From Brachynemurus nebulosus (Eukaryota > Arthropoda > Insecta > Neuroptera > Myrmeleontidae): DNA of 64,000 nt. A model generated the notes under the pieces. That model worked only from the letters and a program-made list of their open reading frames with translations. It had not been told where the DNA came from and ran no database searches. The translations under genes and the position numbers were made by a program. The stretch lies in contig JAPWDM010000049.1 in NCBI GenBank assembly GCA_035578155.1, positions 496,001-560,000 of the forward strand, given 5' to 3'. Below are positions 12,301 to 24,031 of this stretch, one piece after another (the first letter of the stretch is position 1; each line of letters starts with the position of its first letter).

Positions 12301-12649
12301 AGTTTTCGAGAAAATCGTAATTTTTCACTTTTGCCTTATTTTGCTCTCTTTGTCATTGTAATAAGTAATTTATATTTCTGTCTCAGTTCCTTATCAAATA
12401 GAGAAAAATTTCATTTTTTTACGTGAAACAAACGGTAGTTATTCTAAATCTATTTATTATAAATACCATATCTCTATCTCATTTTTTTAAATTAAAATTA
12501 GCCAGATATTTTAAGCATATGTAATGAATATTTTTTTTTTTATTGAATTTTAAATGAACAAGATAATGAAGGTAATGTCATGATATAATATTATTAAATA
12601 TTATAGAAAAATAACATAATAATAATGTTTATATGCCAGGAAAAAGATT

Positions 12650-13862
12650 TTAAAGAACTGGATCGATTTTGAAAAATTTTTCACTATTAATCATTAATGT
12701 TAGAAGCTAAACAATTTTGAGTGGACTTAAGGTATCTTATATGACATCTGTTAGGCTATTGGGGATCTAAAAATGCCTAAAATTAACTACTCAATCGATT
12801 TTAAAAATTTTTTCACAGTTAGTAAGCTAAAATATTTGAATTAGTTAAATTATTAAATGATGTCCGCAAGACCCTCACGGACTGCCATAAGTTATATGAC
12901 CCGCCAGGGTCCATTGATCCCATAATTGTAAAAAATAAACAAGCCGACCAGTTTTGAAAATTTTTTCACTGTCAAAGATCTAAGCTATTTTAGATAGATA
13001 TAGATTACGTAATGTAAGGTCCGCCAGGGTCTATGGGACCCAAAAGTGTCAAAAATAAACTAACCGACCGATTTAAAAATTTTTTTCACTGTTAGAGAGC
13101 TAAACTATTTTAGAAAGATATAGAAGGTCCGCAAAGAATGCAAGGTGCGCTAAGGTCAACTGGATCTAGAAGTGTCAAAAATAAAATAAGCGACCGATTT
13201 TGAAAATTTTTTCATTATCAAAGAGCTAAGCTATTATAGGTATATATAGAATACGTAATGTCAGGTCCGCCAGGGTCCATTGGACCCAAAAGTGTCAACA
13301 ATAAACTAACCGATCGATTTTGGAAATTTTTTCACTGTTAGAGAGCTAAACTATTTTAGATAGATATAGGTTAGCTAATGTAAGGTCCGCTAGGGTCCAT
13401 TGGATCTAAAAGTGTCAAAACTACAATGACCAACTGATTTTGAAATTTTTTTTTCACTATTACAGAGGTAAACTATTTTGGATGGATTTAGCTTATATGT
13501 TGTATGACGTCGGCCAGAGTCCTCGGATCTTTTGAGCGCCAAAAATAAACTAACCGACCGATTTTGAAAATTTTTTCGCTGTTAGAGCGCTAAACTATTT
13601 TAGATAGATATAGATTACCTTATGTAAGGTCCGACAGAGTCCATGGGACCCAGAAGTGTCAAAAATAAAATAGCTAACCGATTTTGAAAAATTTTTCACT
13701 ATTTTAGAGGTAAACAACTATTTTAGATAAGTACAGTATGTTATCTGAGATCCACATGTCCTGCGGATGCAAATGCGGCATAGAAAACTCCACAACGGGT
13801 TTTAAAAACACTTTCTTTTACTGTTAGAAAGATAAAATATCCTATATATATATATATATATA

Positions 13863-13943
<81 letters not shown>

Positions 13944-14420
13944 GACGTCCATCAGGATCTTGCAGATCCGGAAACACCAGAAATAAGCTACTGAACGATT
14001 CTCAAAATTTTCTCATTGGTAGAGAACTTATTTTAGGTGGATAGTGGATAGTCTATGTTGTACAAAGTCCGTTTTGGGTCTTGGGTCCCAAATATATCAA
14101 AAATAAATTACCCAGCCGATTCTGAAAGTTCTTTTACTCTTAGAAAGCCAAACTATTTTAGATAGGTATAAATATGAATGAACTACCCAATCGATTTTGA
14201 AAATTTTTTCACCATCAAAAAGGTAAACTATTTAAGTGGATATATGCGCCAAACGCCTTATGCGAAAAAGCGCCAAAAATTAACTACTCAACTGATTTTG
14301 AAAATCTTTTCACTCTTAGAAAGCTGAATTATTTTAAATGGGTAGAAGTTTTAGATGAGATCCACCAGTGCCCAATATTTGGAAATTCGCTATGTTATGC
14401 AGATGCTGCGACAGGGTATT
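12650..14420. repeat. About 120-bp tandem array (roughly 14 units)
   Basis: A repeating unit contains ACCGATTTTGAAAATTTTTT, then CACTGTTAGAGAGCTAAACT, then AGGTCCGCCAGGGTCCATTG. GTCCGCCAGG-type landmarks fall near 12901, 13020, 13146, 13265, 13385, 13508 and 13628, a spacing of about 120. A TA tract interrupts it at 13845-13940. Related units occur at 35800-36000 (inverted), 39720-40260 and 41690-42150. It follows the same left flank (GCCCAGAAGTAGG) at 12170 and 39180, so the array is part of a dispersed element rather than a chromosomal satellite. Confidence 0.75.
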
Positions 14421-14697
14421 TTAATTTTAATTTTTATTGTTATTAATTATTTGGCGTTTTTAATAAATTAGAATTTTCTGTGAAATGAATAAATTCTGAA
14501 AATATGAATTTATGAAATGTGTAATATTTCAATGTAAGTGAAAAAGAAAGTTTTTACTCACAGGGTTTAGAAAGATAACACATTTTCAAAGTACGTTATA
14601 CGTAGGACAGTATAAAAAAAATAAAATAAATTAAAAAAAAATAAAAAACTGAAATTACATAAAATTTGAATCTATTTTCATTGAAGTTGAGTTAGCT

Positions 14698-15224
14698 CCT
14701 TGTAAGCGATCAAATTTTTTTGACAAATTTGTTTGTCAAACTTCACGTTTTCATCAAACAATGGCTTAAACGATCAAATCAAAGCTCAAACAAATTTTAC
14801 AAACCTGCCCGTAGTTTGTCACACTAGTGGTCTCCATAAAATAATTTTATTAGATACAACTTGGCCAAACATAGAATAAATAATGAAAATTACAGAAAGA
14901 AGGTTGCTCGTACAGAAATTCGCAAAAATTTTGTCAAATTTGCTATTCATTTCAGGGCAACTTAAAGCTAAAGGCTTAGATGTTGAATATGATATAATAG
15001 AGCTTGTTTGATAAACGCAACAAATACTATCGCTAACTTTCAAACTTGTTAGTCAAACACGCCAAACAAGTTGATAAACCAAGATTTTCATCAAACACGT
15101 ACATTATTTGACAAATGGGTCAAACAAAGCTACTATCAAGTAGCTACACTTTAAAATATCAAATATACTATCAAATAATTTGACAAACACGTAAAATTTT
15201 ACAAACAATTTGATCATTTACAGG
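14698..15224. mobile_element. MITE-like inverted-repeat element
   Basis: Imperfect inverted ends: CCTTGTAAGCGATCAAATT at 14698 and the complement of CCTGTAAATGATCAAATTG ending at 15224, with further ACAAACTTG/GTCAAAC motifs repeated in both orientations inside. I found no clean TSD and no coding capacity. Confidence 0.45.
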
Positions 15225-15683
15225 ACAGTTTAGATTGCATATACAAAATTCTTTCATTATTTATATCATATTCTCTTCTTTATATTTGAAAATAAATTTT
15301 TCTACTTTCGTTTAGATTTTATCCCTAAAGATAGAGAGTCGTTAATCATGAAAATGAAGAACGTTCTCACCAAAGATATTGTCACTATGAAAAAAATGTA
15401 GGAAAATAGAGGAAGAATGTGAAAAAATTATTTTTCAATTGCAGTTAAATTACAGTTTCAGTTTTTCAATTTAATTTGAGTTTCCACTTTAAATTTTTGT
15501 AAAGCGATTCAAATTCAAAACTGTTAATCGGAGAATCAGTCATTTTGAATTTTGAGAGAAACATGAGTATTATAAAATCTAAACCGTATAAACGAACAAA
15601 AAATTCAAATTTTCAAATTTCTGGAAAAGTTCATATTTTAAATTTAATTGTTATAAATGATTTACTTACATATTAAATTTATT
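15225..15683. other. AT-rich left flank of the large element
   Basis: Nothing recognisable; ends in the TACATA target copy at 15684-15689. Confidence 0.5.
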
Positions 15684-15689
15684 TACATA
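15684..15689. repeat. 6-bp target-site duplication (left), TACATA
   Basis: Identical to 32405-32410 across the large element. Confidence 0.85.
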
Positions 15690-16160
15690 AGTAGATAAGC
15701 TATGACAGAGCGGGGCCACCGCAAAACGGAGTAACTTGAACCCCTTTGACGATGTTTGAAAGCGTGTGTCTTAGGGTCCTATTGCACCCATTTTACGGTA
15801 CTACACATTCCGAACTGATGAGTCATCAAACTGTATCGATGTGCAAACCTTAACCTTTGACGCGGCACGTACCAAGTACATGTATTTAAAATTTGTTGTT
15901 GACATTTGACCCCACACGCGCTCATACTGTTGGCCTTGAAACTCCAAAGACCTGAGTCATCACCAGCAACCAAATTAATTTATGTTAACCCATTATGCGC
16001 CATCACAATTTACTTATAACAATTTGGTTTTGTGTTAACCCATTACCCGCCAGCACTGACATAGTTTTTGAATGCAAACCTAACGCATGCGCAGAATGAA
16101 TTTAAGTACACGACGCATGTGCAGACTGAATTTTAGGTTACAATTTGATAGATGGGGTAC

Positions 16161-16577
16161 ACTACCGCGTCAAAAATGTGGGGATACCCTGACTCGGGGG
16201 TGGCCCCAAACTTTTGACATCGTACTGTACTTAAATTTTTGGTACACTGCCGTGTCAAAAGTGTGGACCCCCCCTGGTCAAAAAGGTACCCTATCACTTT
16301 TTGAAGCGTACTGTACGTGCAAACCTTGACCCGAACACGCGCTTGCCTTAATTGCGTCATCTTAAACGAACTATCACGTCAAAAAATGTGGGGAATACCC
16401 TAACCCAGGGTGACCCCAAACTTTTGACGCCGTACTGTACTTAAATTTTTGGTACACTGCCGTGTCAAAAGTGCGGGCCCCCTAACTAAAAAAGGTATCC
16501 GATCACTTTTTGAAGCGTACTGTGCTTATTACGTGCAAATCTTGGCCTCACTTAACTGCGTCATCTTAAATTGGGTG
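16161..16577. repeat. Subterminal tandem duplication, about 210 bp x2 (left)
   Basis: Two diverged units, 16161-16370 and 16371-16577, share GTCAAAAGTG, ACCCCAAACTTTTGAC, ACTTTTTGAAGCGTACTGT and TGCGTCATCTTAAA. A second short repeat, CACTGTACCAAGCGCTA, appears at about 16608 and 17010. ORFs across it are by-products of the repeat. Position and repetition fit protein-binding sites near an element end. Confidence 0.7.
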
Positions 16578-18005
16578 CGGTCGCTAACGATAAATTTTGT
16601 CGGGGGCGCACTGTACCAAGCGCTAGATTTTAAGATTAGACTCCGGGGTCCAGATTTCTGACCGCTACTGTACTGTAAATCGAGTGTCTACTGTACTTTT
16701 CAACAAGTTTAAGCCTGTTTTCAGCAAAGTCAGCACTTTTTTAATTTGTTTATTTATATAAGTTTTAATTTTAAAAAAATGTTTATTTAAGATTTTGATG
16801 ACTCAGCAATTTCTTTGTTTGGATTTCAAATACGAAATAGTCTTCTTGGAATTTTTAATTTATGGCCTGATTGTTGAATTATAATTATAGTATGATTCAT
16901 ACAAGCGGGGATTTTTGTTATATTTGTTTATTTATATAATAATTTTGGATCATGTAATAATTTTAAAATTGTTTATTTAAGATTGGGAGGCCGCTAAATT
17001 TTGTGGGGGCACTGTACCAAGCGCTACCGCAAAACTAACTTCAGACTCCAGGGTCCAGATGTCTGACCGCTACTGTACTGCCGGAAATTTGGGTGTCAAC
17101 TGTAACTCAGGGTTTTTTTTTTGTATATTTAACCTTGGAAAATTCCAGGAATTTTTATCAGTTTTAACATAAACAAACAACTAATAATTAAATGTTTGTT
17201 TTAGCTGAATTATGATCGTAAGACTCATATAAGGAGTTTTTTTGGTATAAGAAAGATGACGTCATGGAATATTAATGAGTTAAAAAATTGTTTAGTAAAA
17301 AATATCACCCATTGTAGGCCTCAAGCAAGAAATTAATTTTATCAGTTTTAATACTTTAACATTTAATCTACAGTGACCAATTTTTTAGTTAACTAACAGA
17401 AGTTCTTGAAATTTTAACAAGTTACAAAAAATATTACTTCTTATGGTGCACAACATTTTTGAATTTGACTGTAGCACAAAACTGTTTCTATATCAAACGA
17501 AAATTATCTGAAATAATTCAGTATGTACATATGTATAGACTCTGTATATTAAAAATATTTTATGTATACACTCTGTATATTGAGAATAAGAAAGAAAATT
17601 TGTATATAATTTTAATTTTTATGAATACTAGTAAACGAATTGTATAGCCATTTATGAATAAGTATTAAATCTAATTATAAAATAATTTATAAATATTGCA
17701 AAAAATTTGTTTAATCAGCAAAATCAATGTATATCATTTTAATACTGATACATATTTATATTAGGGTATAATAGTATTGTATTTAACATTTTTAAACAGA
17801 ATAAAAGTTCAATTTTTAGTTTTAAATTACTATAAGTTAAACACGTCTCTTAATATAAAAATGATAACAGCATAGAGTTTTACTAAATTTTTTTTTTTTT
17901 TTTTTTTTTATTTTCTTTTTAGGTGCATCGGCTGCCAGGGCCATTAACACCATTGTAATATTACATAATATTGTGTTTAACATTATTTTTTTTTTTTTGT
18001 ATTGG

Positions 18006-18371
18006 TTAAATATGTTTGAATAGATGAATGTCTTTTATGTATTTGATTATGTTGCTTGTATTATCCGGGTGTAAGGCTTCTGGTAGATTGTTTGGTATAT
18101 TGTGAGTTTTTCTTTTTTCGTCATATTTTGGGCAGTCGAGTATTATATGTGATACTGTTATGGTTGTTTGACACTGTGTACATTGTGGAGGTTCTTCGTG
18201 CATGAGTCGATGTCTGTGCGTGTAGTTTGTATGTCCTAGTCGAAGTCGAGTCATGATTGTCTGGTGTCTCTTGGGATGTGTGTTTGGTGGCCATGGTTTT
18301 ATGGAGGGTTTGATAGTGTTGAATATATGGTCAGTATTGTCCCAGTTTGTTTGCCATTCCTTTAGTAGCAA
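18006..18371 (-). pseudogene. Frame-shifted C-terminal tail of LINE ORF2 with zinc knuckle
   Basis: About 120 codons continuing ORF2 in another frame. LLKEWQTNWDN is the natural continuation of the ORF2 sequence ending GLKVA. It includes RLRLGHTNYTHRHRLMH and the C-x2-C-x7-H-x4-C knuckle CTQCQTTITVSHIILDC typical of I/R1-type LINEs. The 41-base overlap with ORF2 shows a one-nucleotide frameshift, so this LINE copy makes no full-length ORF2 unless recoded. Confidence 0.8.
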
Positions 18372-21300
18372 CTTTTAACCCCTGTTGTATTACATCAGTA
18401 TGTGTATTTTTGTGATACATACATGCTTGTGGGTTTGTAGAGGCTTCTTTGGCAGCTTTGTCAGCTGATTCGTTACCCTGTATTCCTTGGTGGGATGGAG
18501 TCCATACAATTTCAATTTTTTTATTGTGTTGTTGTAGTATTGTTAGTTGTTGCTGTATCTTTTGTACGATTGTATTTTTATTGTATGTGTTTTGTATGGC
18601 CTGTATACTACTGTGTGAATCTGTAATTAATAAGAAGTTGTTTTCGGGTCTTTTCTTAATGTGTTTTATTGCTTTTAGTATAGCCAATAGTTCGCCTGTG
18701 TACACTGATGCAGTTTTGGTGAGTTGGAATTGTTTTTTGTCGTACTGTATGATGTAGGCTGCTCCTGTAAGTCCTTCTTCTGTTTTGGATGCATCGGTAT
18801 AAATTTGGATGTGATTTTCATATTCGCTTATTATACTATTAAATATTGTTTGGTACGTTTTGGGGTTTGTGGTTGTTTTATCCAGTGATGTTAATTCAGT
18901 ATTGATGCAAGGAATAATTAGTTGCCAGGGTGGAATTTTGTGAGTGGTTAGCGGAAGTATGTTGTTAGTATTCAGTCCAATTTTGTTTGTTATTTGGTGA
19001 AATCTTTTACTGAGGGTTGAATGGTTTTCTGGTTGTGGTTTTATTATATATTGGTAGTTGAGATTATTAGGATTAGATAGGACTTTGACACCATATTTTA
19101 ATGTTAGTATTTGTCTGCGCATACTCAGTGGTATTTCACCGGCTTCACATAGTAGACTATCTATTTGTGTGGTACGAAATGCGTTTAATGCTAATCTTAT
19201 TCCTGTGTTCTGTATTACATCTAGTTTCTTTAATGTTGTTGATTTTGCCGAAGCGTAGATGATTGAACCATAGTCTATTTTTGTTCTTATTAGGGTTCGG
19301 TATATTTTGAGAAGTGTTTGTTGGTCTGCGCCCCATTCGTAATGATTTATTGTTTTGATTAAATTTAAATCTTTTGTTGTTCTGGTCTTGACGTTGTCGA
19401 TGTGATCTTTCCAGTTTAATTTTTTATCGATTATTAATCCTAAATATTTTATTTTTTCTACGAACGTAATTAGGTGGTTGTTAAGTATTATTTCGGGTGG
19501 ATTTGTCTGTGTTTTTGATCTTGTAAATAGAATGGCTTTCGTTTTTTGTAGTGAGAGTTTGAAACCTGTGCTGTTGCTCCAGTTTTGCAAAGAATTAACG
19601 TTTCTTTGTAGTATTTTTTGGGTATTTTTAAGTTCGTTTCCTCTACAGAATACTACCAGGTCGTCTGCGAACATGCATGTTTTGACTGGTTTTTTGATTG
19701 AGTTAGTCACGTCGTTGATGGCTATTAAGAACAATGTTACACTTAACGGTGAGCCTTGTGGAATGCCGTTGGTTGTTTTTTTGGTGGCAGAGTATGTGTT
19801 GTTGGCGTAAACTTTAAACGATCGTTTTGATAGAAAATTTTCAATAAAAAGGTACATAGGACCAGTTATATTCCATTTTGTCAGTTTTTCTGTGATTAAA
19901 GGTCTGTATGTCATGTCAAAGGCTTTTTCAATATCAAAGAAGATTGCAATCAAGTGTTGTTTATGATTCATAGCGTCCTGTATATTTGTTGTTAAGTTGG
20001 TTAATGCGTCTATTGTTGATCTGTCTTGTCTGAATCCAGTTTGTGTAGGTGATATGAGTTGGTTTACTTCCAAAAACCACTGGAGTCGTTTGTTAATTAT
20101 TTTTTCTAATAGTTTGGCCATAGTGCAAATTAATGTTATAGGTCGGTAGCTGTTTGGGTCTGTCGGATCTTTTTCTGGTTTGAGGATTGGTAATATTATT
20201 GTTTCTAGCCATTGTTCTGGGTACTTTCCTGTTTTGAATATATGGTTGTATATGTTTAAAAGGGAGATTTTTGCGTTATTGGACATGTTCTGTAGGAATA
20301 TGTACGGTATGGAATCAGGACCAGGACTGGTGTTTCTTGTGCTAGAGAGTGCTTGTAAGTATTCCGTTTCCCCTATTGGTACGTTTAATGTGTTGTTTGG
20401 TGGTTGTATTTGTGTCTGTTGGTTAGGGTCTGGTTGGTTGGTTTGCTGTCGTTTTTGTAGGAAGGTTTTATCATAGTTTTCGTCAGAGGAGTTGTGTATG
20501 ATTGTTTCTGCTAGGATGTTTGTTATTTTAGTTTTCTCAGTAATTATTTCTGTATCTTTGATTAAGGCCGGAATGCTAAATGTTCTTTTTTCTCCCTTTA
20601 TGTTCTTTAGTTTTGTCCAAATTTCGTTTGTTGTGGTATTGTTGGTCATTTTTCCGATGTATTCTTGCCAAGATTCTTTTTTGCTGGTTTTGATTGTCTT
20701 TTTTGCTAATGCCCTCAATTTTTTAAAGTTTATGAGATTTTCTAGCGTTCTATGTTTCTTGTATTTATTGTATGCTCTTTTACTTTCTTTGATCGTTTTT
20801 TGGCATTGTTCGTTCCACCAATACACGGGAGGTCTATGGATTGTGGGTTTTGTTCTTTCTATTGATTGTACGGCTGCGTTTATCAGATGATTAGTTAGTT
20901 TTGTTACCGTTTCGTCAATTGTTTGATCCGAGTTTGGATTTAGTGGGGAAGTCATGTCTGTCATTGTTTTAAATTTTTCCCAGTTGGCTGTTTTTAGTTT
21001 CCATCTAACTGCTGTTGGTGTTTGTTGGTAGGTAGTATTTTTTATTTTTATGATGATTGGTATGTGATCAGAGCTGTATGTATAGTTCAGTGTGTCCCAT
21101 GTTATCGTTGTGGTTAGTTGTGGTGTGCACAGTGACAGGTCTATATTTGAAAATCCGCCTGTGCTAGCTGTAATGTGTGTAGGTTTGTTGCAGTCATTTA
21201 GTAGAACTAGGTTGGTGTCCATTATAAATTTTTCAATTGTTCGGCCTCGAAAATTCGTGTGATGGGATCCCCATATTGTGTTATGGCCATTGAAATCACC

Positions 21301-21705
21301 TACTAGTATTATCGGTGTTGGTAATTGTTGCATTAAGTCATATAGTTCTTCTATTTCGATGTTAATGTTTGGCGGTAGATAAATATTGCATATTGTGATT
21401 TGTTCTGGGGTGTGTATTTTGGCTGCTACTGCTTCTAAATTGGTTTGTATTGTTAATTTTTCCGAGTAGATATTGTCTTTTATAAAAATTGCTGTCCCGC
21501 CACTGGCTTGTTGTGTCTGTTGTCGATCTTTACGATACATTTTGTAGTTTTTGATTTTGGGGTCATTTTTTTCAGTTAGATGGGTTTCTTGTACACAGAA
21601 GACTATTGGATTTATTTGATGCAATATTAGTTTAATGTCTTCGAGTCTTCGGTAGTAGCCGTTTATATTCCATTGAATAATGCTTAGTTCATTATTATGA
21701 TCCAT
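18331..21705 (-). CDS. LINE ORF2: APE endonuclease, reverse transcriptase, RNase H
   Basis: 1,124 residues open. The APE-type endonuclease occupies about 1-225 (SIIQWNINGY, CVQETHL, GDFNGHNTIWG, YSSDHIPI). The reverse transcriptase is at about 470-800, with SYRPITL, the palm motif FFDIEKAFDM, NGIPQGSPLS and the catalytic FADDLVVF. RNase H is at about 945-1090 with IYTDAS, TGELLA, ITDSHSS and WTPSHQGIQGNESADKAA, so the acidic catalytic residues are present. The last dozen residues (ATKGMANKLGQY) are out of frame: a single-base indel near 18345-18370 moves the real C-terminus into the 18006 frame. The protein nicks target DNA and copies its own RNA there. Otherwise intact, suggesting recent activity. 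Confidence 0.9.
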   Translation of the reverse strand: MDHNNELSIIQWNINGYYRRLEDIKLILHQINPIVFCVQETHLTEKNDPKIKNYKMYRKDRQQTQQASGGTAIFIKDNIYSEKLTIQTNLEAVAAKIHTPEQITICNIYLPPNINIEIEELYDLMQQLPTPIILVGDFNGHNTIWGSHHTNFRGRTIEKFIMDTNLVLLNDCNKPTHITASTGGFSNIDLSLCTPQLTTTITWDTLNYTYSSDHIPIIIKIKNTTYQQTPTAVRWKLKTANWEKFKTMTDMTSPLNPNSDQTIDETVTKLTNHLINAAVQSIERTKPTIHRPPVYWWNEQCQKTIKESKRAYNKYKKHRTLENLINFKKLRALAKKTIKTSKKESWQEYIGKMTNNTTTNEIWTKLKNIKGEKRTFSIPALIKDTEIITEKTKITNILAETIIHNSSDENYDKTFLQKRQQTNQPDPNQQTQIQPPNNTLNVPIGETEYLQALSSTRNTSPGPDSIPYIFLQNMSNNAKISLLNIYNHIFKTGKYPEQWLETIILPILKPEKDPTDPNSYRPITLICTMAKLLEKIINKRLQWFLEVNQLISPTQTGFRQDRSTIDALTNLTTNIQDAMNHKQHLIAIFFDIEKAFDMTYRPLITEKLTKWNITGPMYLFIENFLSKRSFKVYANNTYSATKKTTNGIPQGSPLSVTLFLIAINDVTNSIKKPVKTCMFADDLVVFCRGNELKNTQKILQRNVNSLQNWSNSTGFKLSLQKTKAILFTRSKTQTNPPEIILNNHLITFVEKIKYLGLIIDKKLNWKDHIDNVKTRTTKDLNLIKTINHYEWGADQQTLLKIYRTLIRTKIDYGSIIYASAKSTTLKKLDVIQNTGIRLALNAFRTTQIDSLLCEAGEIPLSMRRQILTLKYGVKVLSNPNNLNYQYIIKPQPENHSTLSKRFHQITNKIGLNTNNILPLTTHKIPPWQLIIPCINTELTSLDKTTTNPKTYQTIFNSIISEYENHIQIYTDASKTEEGLTGAAYIIQYDKKQFQLTKTASVYTGELLAILKAIKHIKKRPENNFLLITDSHSSIQAIQNTYNKNTIVQKIQQQLTILQQHNKKIEIVWTPSHQGIQGNESADKAAKEASTNPQACMYHKNTHTDVIQQGLKVATKGMANKLGQY

Positions 21706-21976
21706 TTTACTAATTTATAATATTTTAACAATTAAAAGTTTTGTAACAACTTTTTAATGTTGTGATAACAGGTGTGAAATATTTTATAAATTTTGTTTGT
21801 TTGTTTTTTATTATTTTATTTATTTATTTTTAATATTGTAGTTTTTAGTTTTGTTTTATTTATTATTATTAATTATATTATTAGTTATGTATATGTGTTG
21901 TTGTTAGATAATCGGTTGTTTGTTGGTATTGTTTATATTATTGAGTCTTTTTAATTGATATTATTTATTTACTGGA

Positions 21977-23326
21977 TTATGTATTTGTATGGTCAGAGTC
22001 CGATTCTTGTGATAGTGACATGTTAGTATGGGATGTGTCGTGATCTTCGAGTATTGTTTCTTTGCTTATGATGTTTATTATTCTGGTACATCTAGCTTTG
22101 AGTTGAGAATTCTTTATGTATGGCTTGATGTTTTGTATCATTTTAATTAGTTCTGGAATGTCTTCCGTATAAGTTCGGGCTAATTCTAGTTGATGAGTGG
22201 TGTTCAGTGCTTCACGTATATATGTTGTGAATGTTTGGTAATCGAAGATGTATTTCTCTTGATTATTTTCTATTATTTCTTTGGTGGTTCTTAGGGCGTG
22301 TTCTATGTCAATTTTTTCTTGAAGAGTTTTGGTTTTTTTAGATTTCGGTTTTTTCGGTTTTTCAAAGTTTCTTTCTGTGTCGCTAGTATCAGTGGGATTT
22401 TGTGTTTTCTGTTTGGTAGGGGATGAGGTAGTGTCGGATGTTTCTGGAGGTGGTCTCTTTTGTCATGTGCTTGGATTTGGCGTCTTGTATGTTTCTTCTG
22501 AATTATTATGTGTGTTGGTTTCTTGTTCGGTTTGATTTATTAATTTAGGAGTGGGTATTAGGTTGTTGTCAATTGGTTTTATAACGGTAGTGATGGTGAT
22601 ATTGTTTGGTGTTGGTTGTATGATTTCATTTTGGGTGGGGGTAGTGTCGTTTGTCTCTGTTATGTTTGTTTCAGGTTTACCTTTTTTCCCCTGTGGGTCT
22701 TCTGTAATGAGTAGGATTTTGTAGTTATCTCCTTCAAAGTTAATTGTCATTGTTTCTGGTAGTATTTGGTTTTCTTTGAGGGTGACGTATACCTGCCTTC
22801 GGAAACTGTATACGTGTTGTAGTGCTGGGATTTGTGTGCTTATTTTCAATAGTACGATTCGTGATACCATATTTATCCCCAATCGATGAAGTTCTCTTTC
22901 TATCATGATGTTTGGGATTGATGGGCATACTCTACTTAAGATAAGTTTTGTTGCTGGTACTACCAATTTCCTTGCTTTCAGTATTTCGTTGTTAATGGTA
23001 ATTGATTTATGGTTTATAATGTAGTCGTCAGCAATGTTTTTGCTTTTAAAGTAAATGCAGATTCGACGGTTTGATAGTGGGCTGGCGAATTGGATTTGTT
23101 GTGGGTTTACTTGTTCCGATATTTTGGTTATGTAAGTTTCCAGTGGGATATTTTATAGCGCGTCGAACAATATTGCTTGGTTTTTATTTGGGTATGTATA
23201 GCTGGTTGTGTGTTGATTGTTGTTATTTGAGGTTAATGCTGTTGAGTATGTGTGATCACGATTTTCGTTGATGTGGGTGTAATTTTGGTTACTGGTGGTA
23301 GCCATGGTGGTGTTTAGTTGAGACAT
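21977..23326 (-). pseudogene. LINE ORF1 (gag-like) with two in-frame stops
   Basis: Reading from ATG at 23324-23326, one frame of 450 codons reaches a TAA at 21977, interrupted by TAA at 23153-23155 and TGA at 22463-22465. The middle part has the ORF1 pattern of this LINE group: RRICIYFKSKNIADDY, LILSRVCPSIPNIMIERELH and SFRRQVYVTL. It is followed by a Pro/Thr/Asn-rich linker and a lysine-rich tail (KPKKPKSKKTK). The Cys-His zinc knuckles expected after the RRQVY block are not visible. The ORF would bind LINE RNA. Two single-base stops are enough to inactivate it. Confidence 0.8.
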
Positions 23327-23422
23327 ATTAATTCTGGTTATTTTTGATTATAATATTTTTTATCGGTAATTTAGAAGTTTTTTTTTTTTAAATGTACTGT
23401 TTTTTAAGCAGATGGCACTGAG

Positions 23423-23441
23423 CCACCCGCTTTGCGGGTGG
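23423..23441 (-). other. Perfect GC-rich hairpin in the LINE 5' UTR
   Basis: CCACCCGC-TTT-GCGGGTGG, an 8-bp stem with a 3-base loop, in otherwise AT-rich leader sequence about 100 bp upstream of the ORF1 start. Function unknown. Confidence 0.6.
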
Positions 23442-24031
23442 TTTGTTTTTCTTTGTAATTTGAGGTTATTAAGATAATTTATCACTTTTATTATCGTATT
23501 TTTTTTTTACTATTGGTTTTATTGTTAGTCACTTTCACTGTATGATCGAACGTTTTGTAATTTCTTTCCGCTATTTCTTGTAATTTTATAGTAACTGCTA
23601 GTGTTTATAATTGAGATTTTTAATTAACAAACTGTCACTTTGTACACTATCCGACATTTTTTAAATAATACTAAATTTTTAAGTCTGTAAAATCAAAATT
23701 TTTTATAGACTAGAACATTTTGAATTTGCTACTCTATCATTAACATACAAATAATATCATGTATATATAACGGGTGTATATTTAGTATTTTTAATAAATA
23801 TTTTAGTATACAGGGTGTATCATGAAATATGCTTTTCAATTAGAATAATAAATTTCATAAGATTTTTGTTAATACTCTTATATGTTAACGAAAGAAACTT
23901 TTTGCTGTAAAAAAATAGGGGAATGCAGGGTAATAATTAAATAAAACGCACATATTTTTTTTTTTTAAATTTTATTTATAGAATATGTATACAAAAAATT
24001 AAATTGCTTAAATCTATATATTACTTAAAAT

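Larger units (their letters stand above)
17893..23668 (-). mobile_element. Nearly full-length I-clade LINE inserted in the left arm
   Basis: It is absent from the right arm, which gives the empty site at 30201-30212. A 12-bp duplication, TACTAAATTTTT, lies at 17881-17892 and 23669-23680. The 3' end is the T-run at 17888-17909 (poly-A on the - strand). Order on the - strand: about 340 bp 5' UTR, ORF1 (two in-frame stops), about 270 bp spacer, ORF2 with endonuclease, reverse transcriptase and RNase H, then a frame-shifted zinc-knuckle tail. RNase H and the C-terminal knuckle fit the I clade of the Jockey/I group. Confidence 0.9.

Noticed and set aside
16087..16661. Several ORFs of 70-80 codons on both strands in the outer arms
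   Set aside because: They arise from the 210-bp tandem duplication, overlap on both strands and recur mirrored at 31.4-32.0 kb; no domain pattern.
18449..20890. Several + strand ORFs of 66-132 codons
   Set aside because: Antisense shadows of the LINE ORF2.
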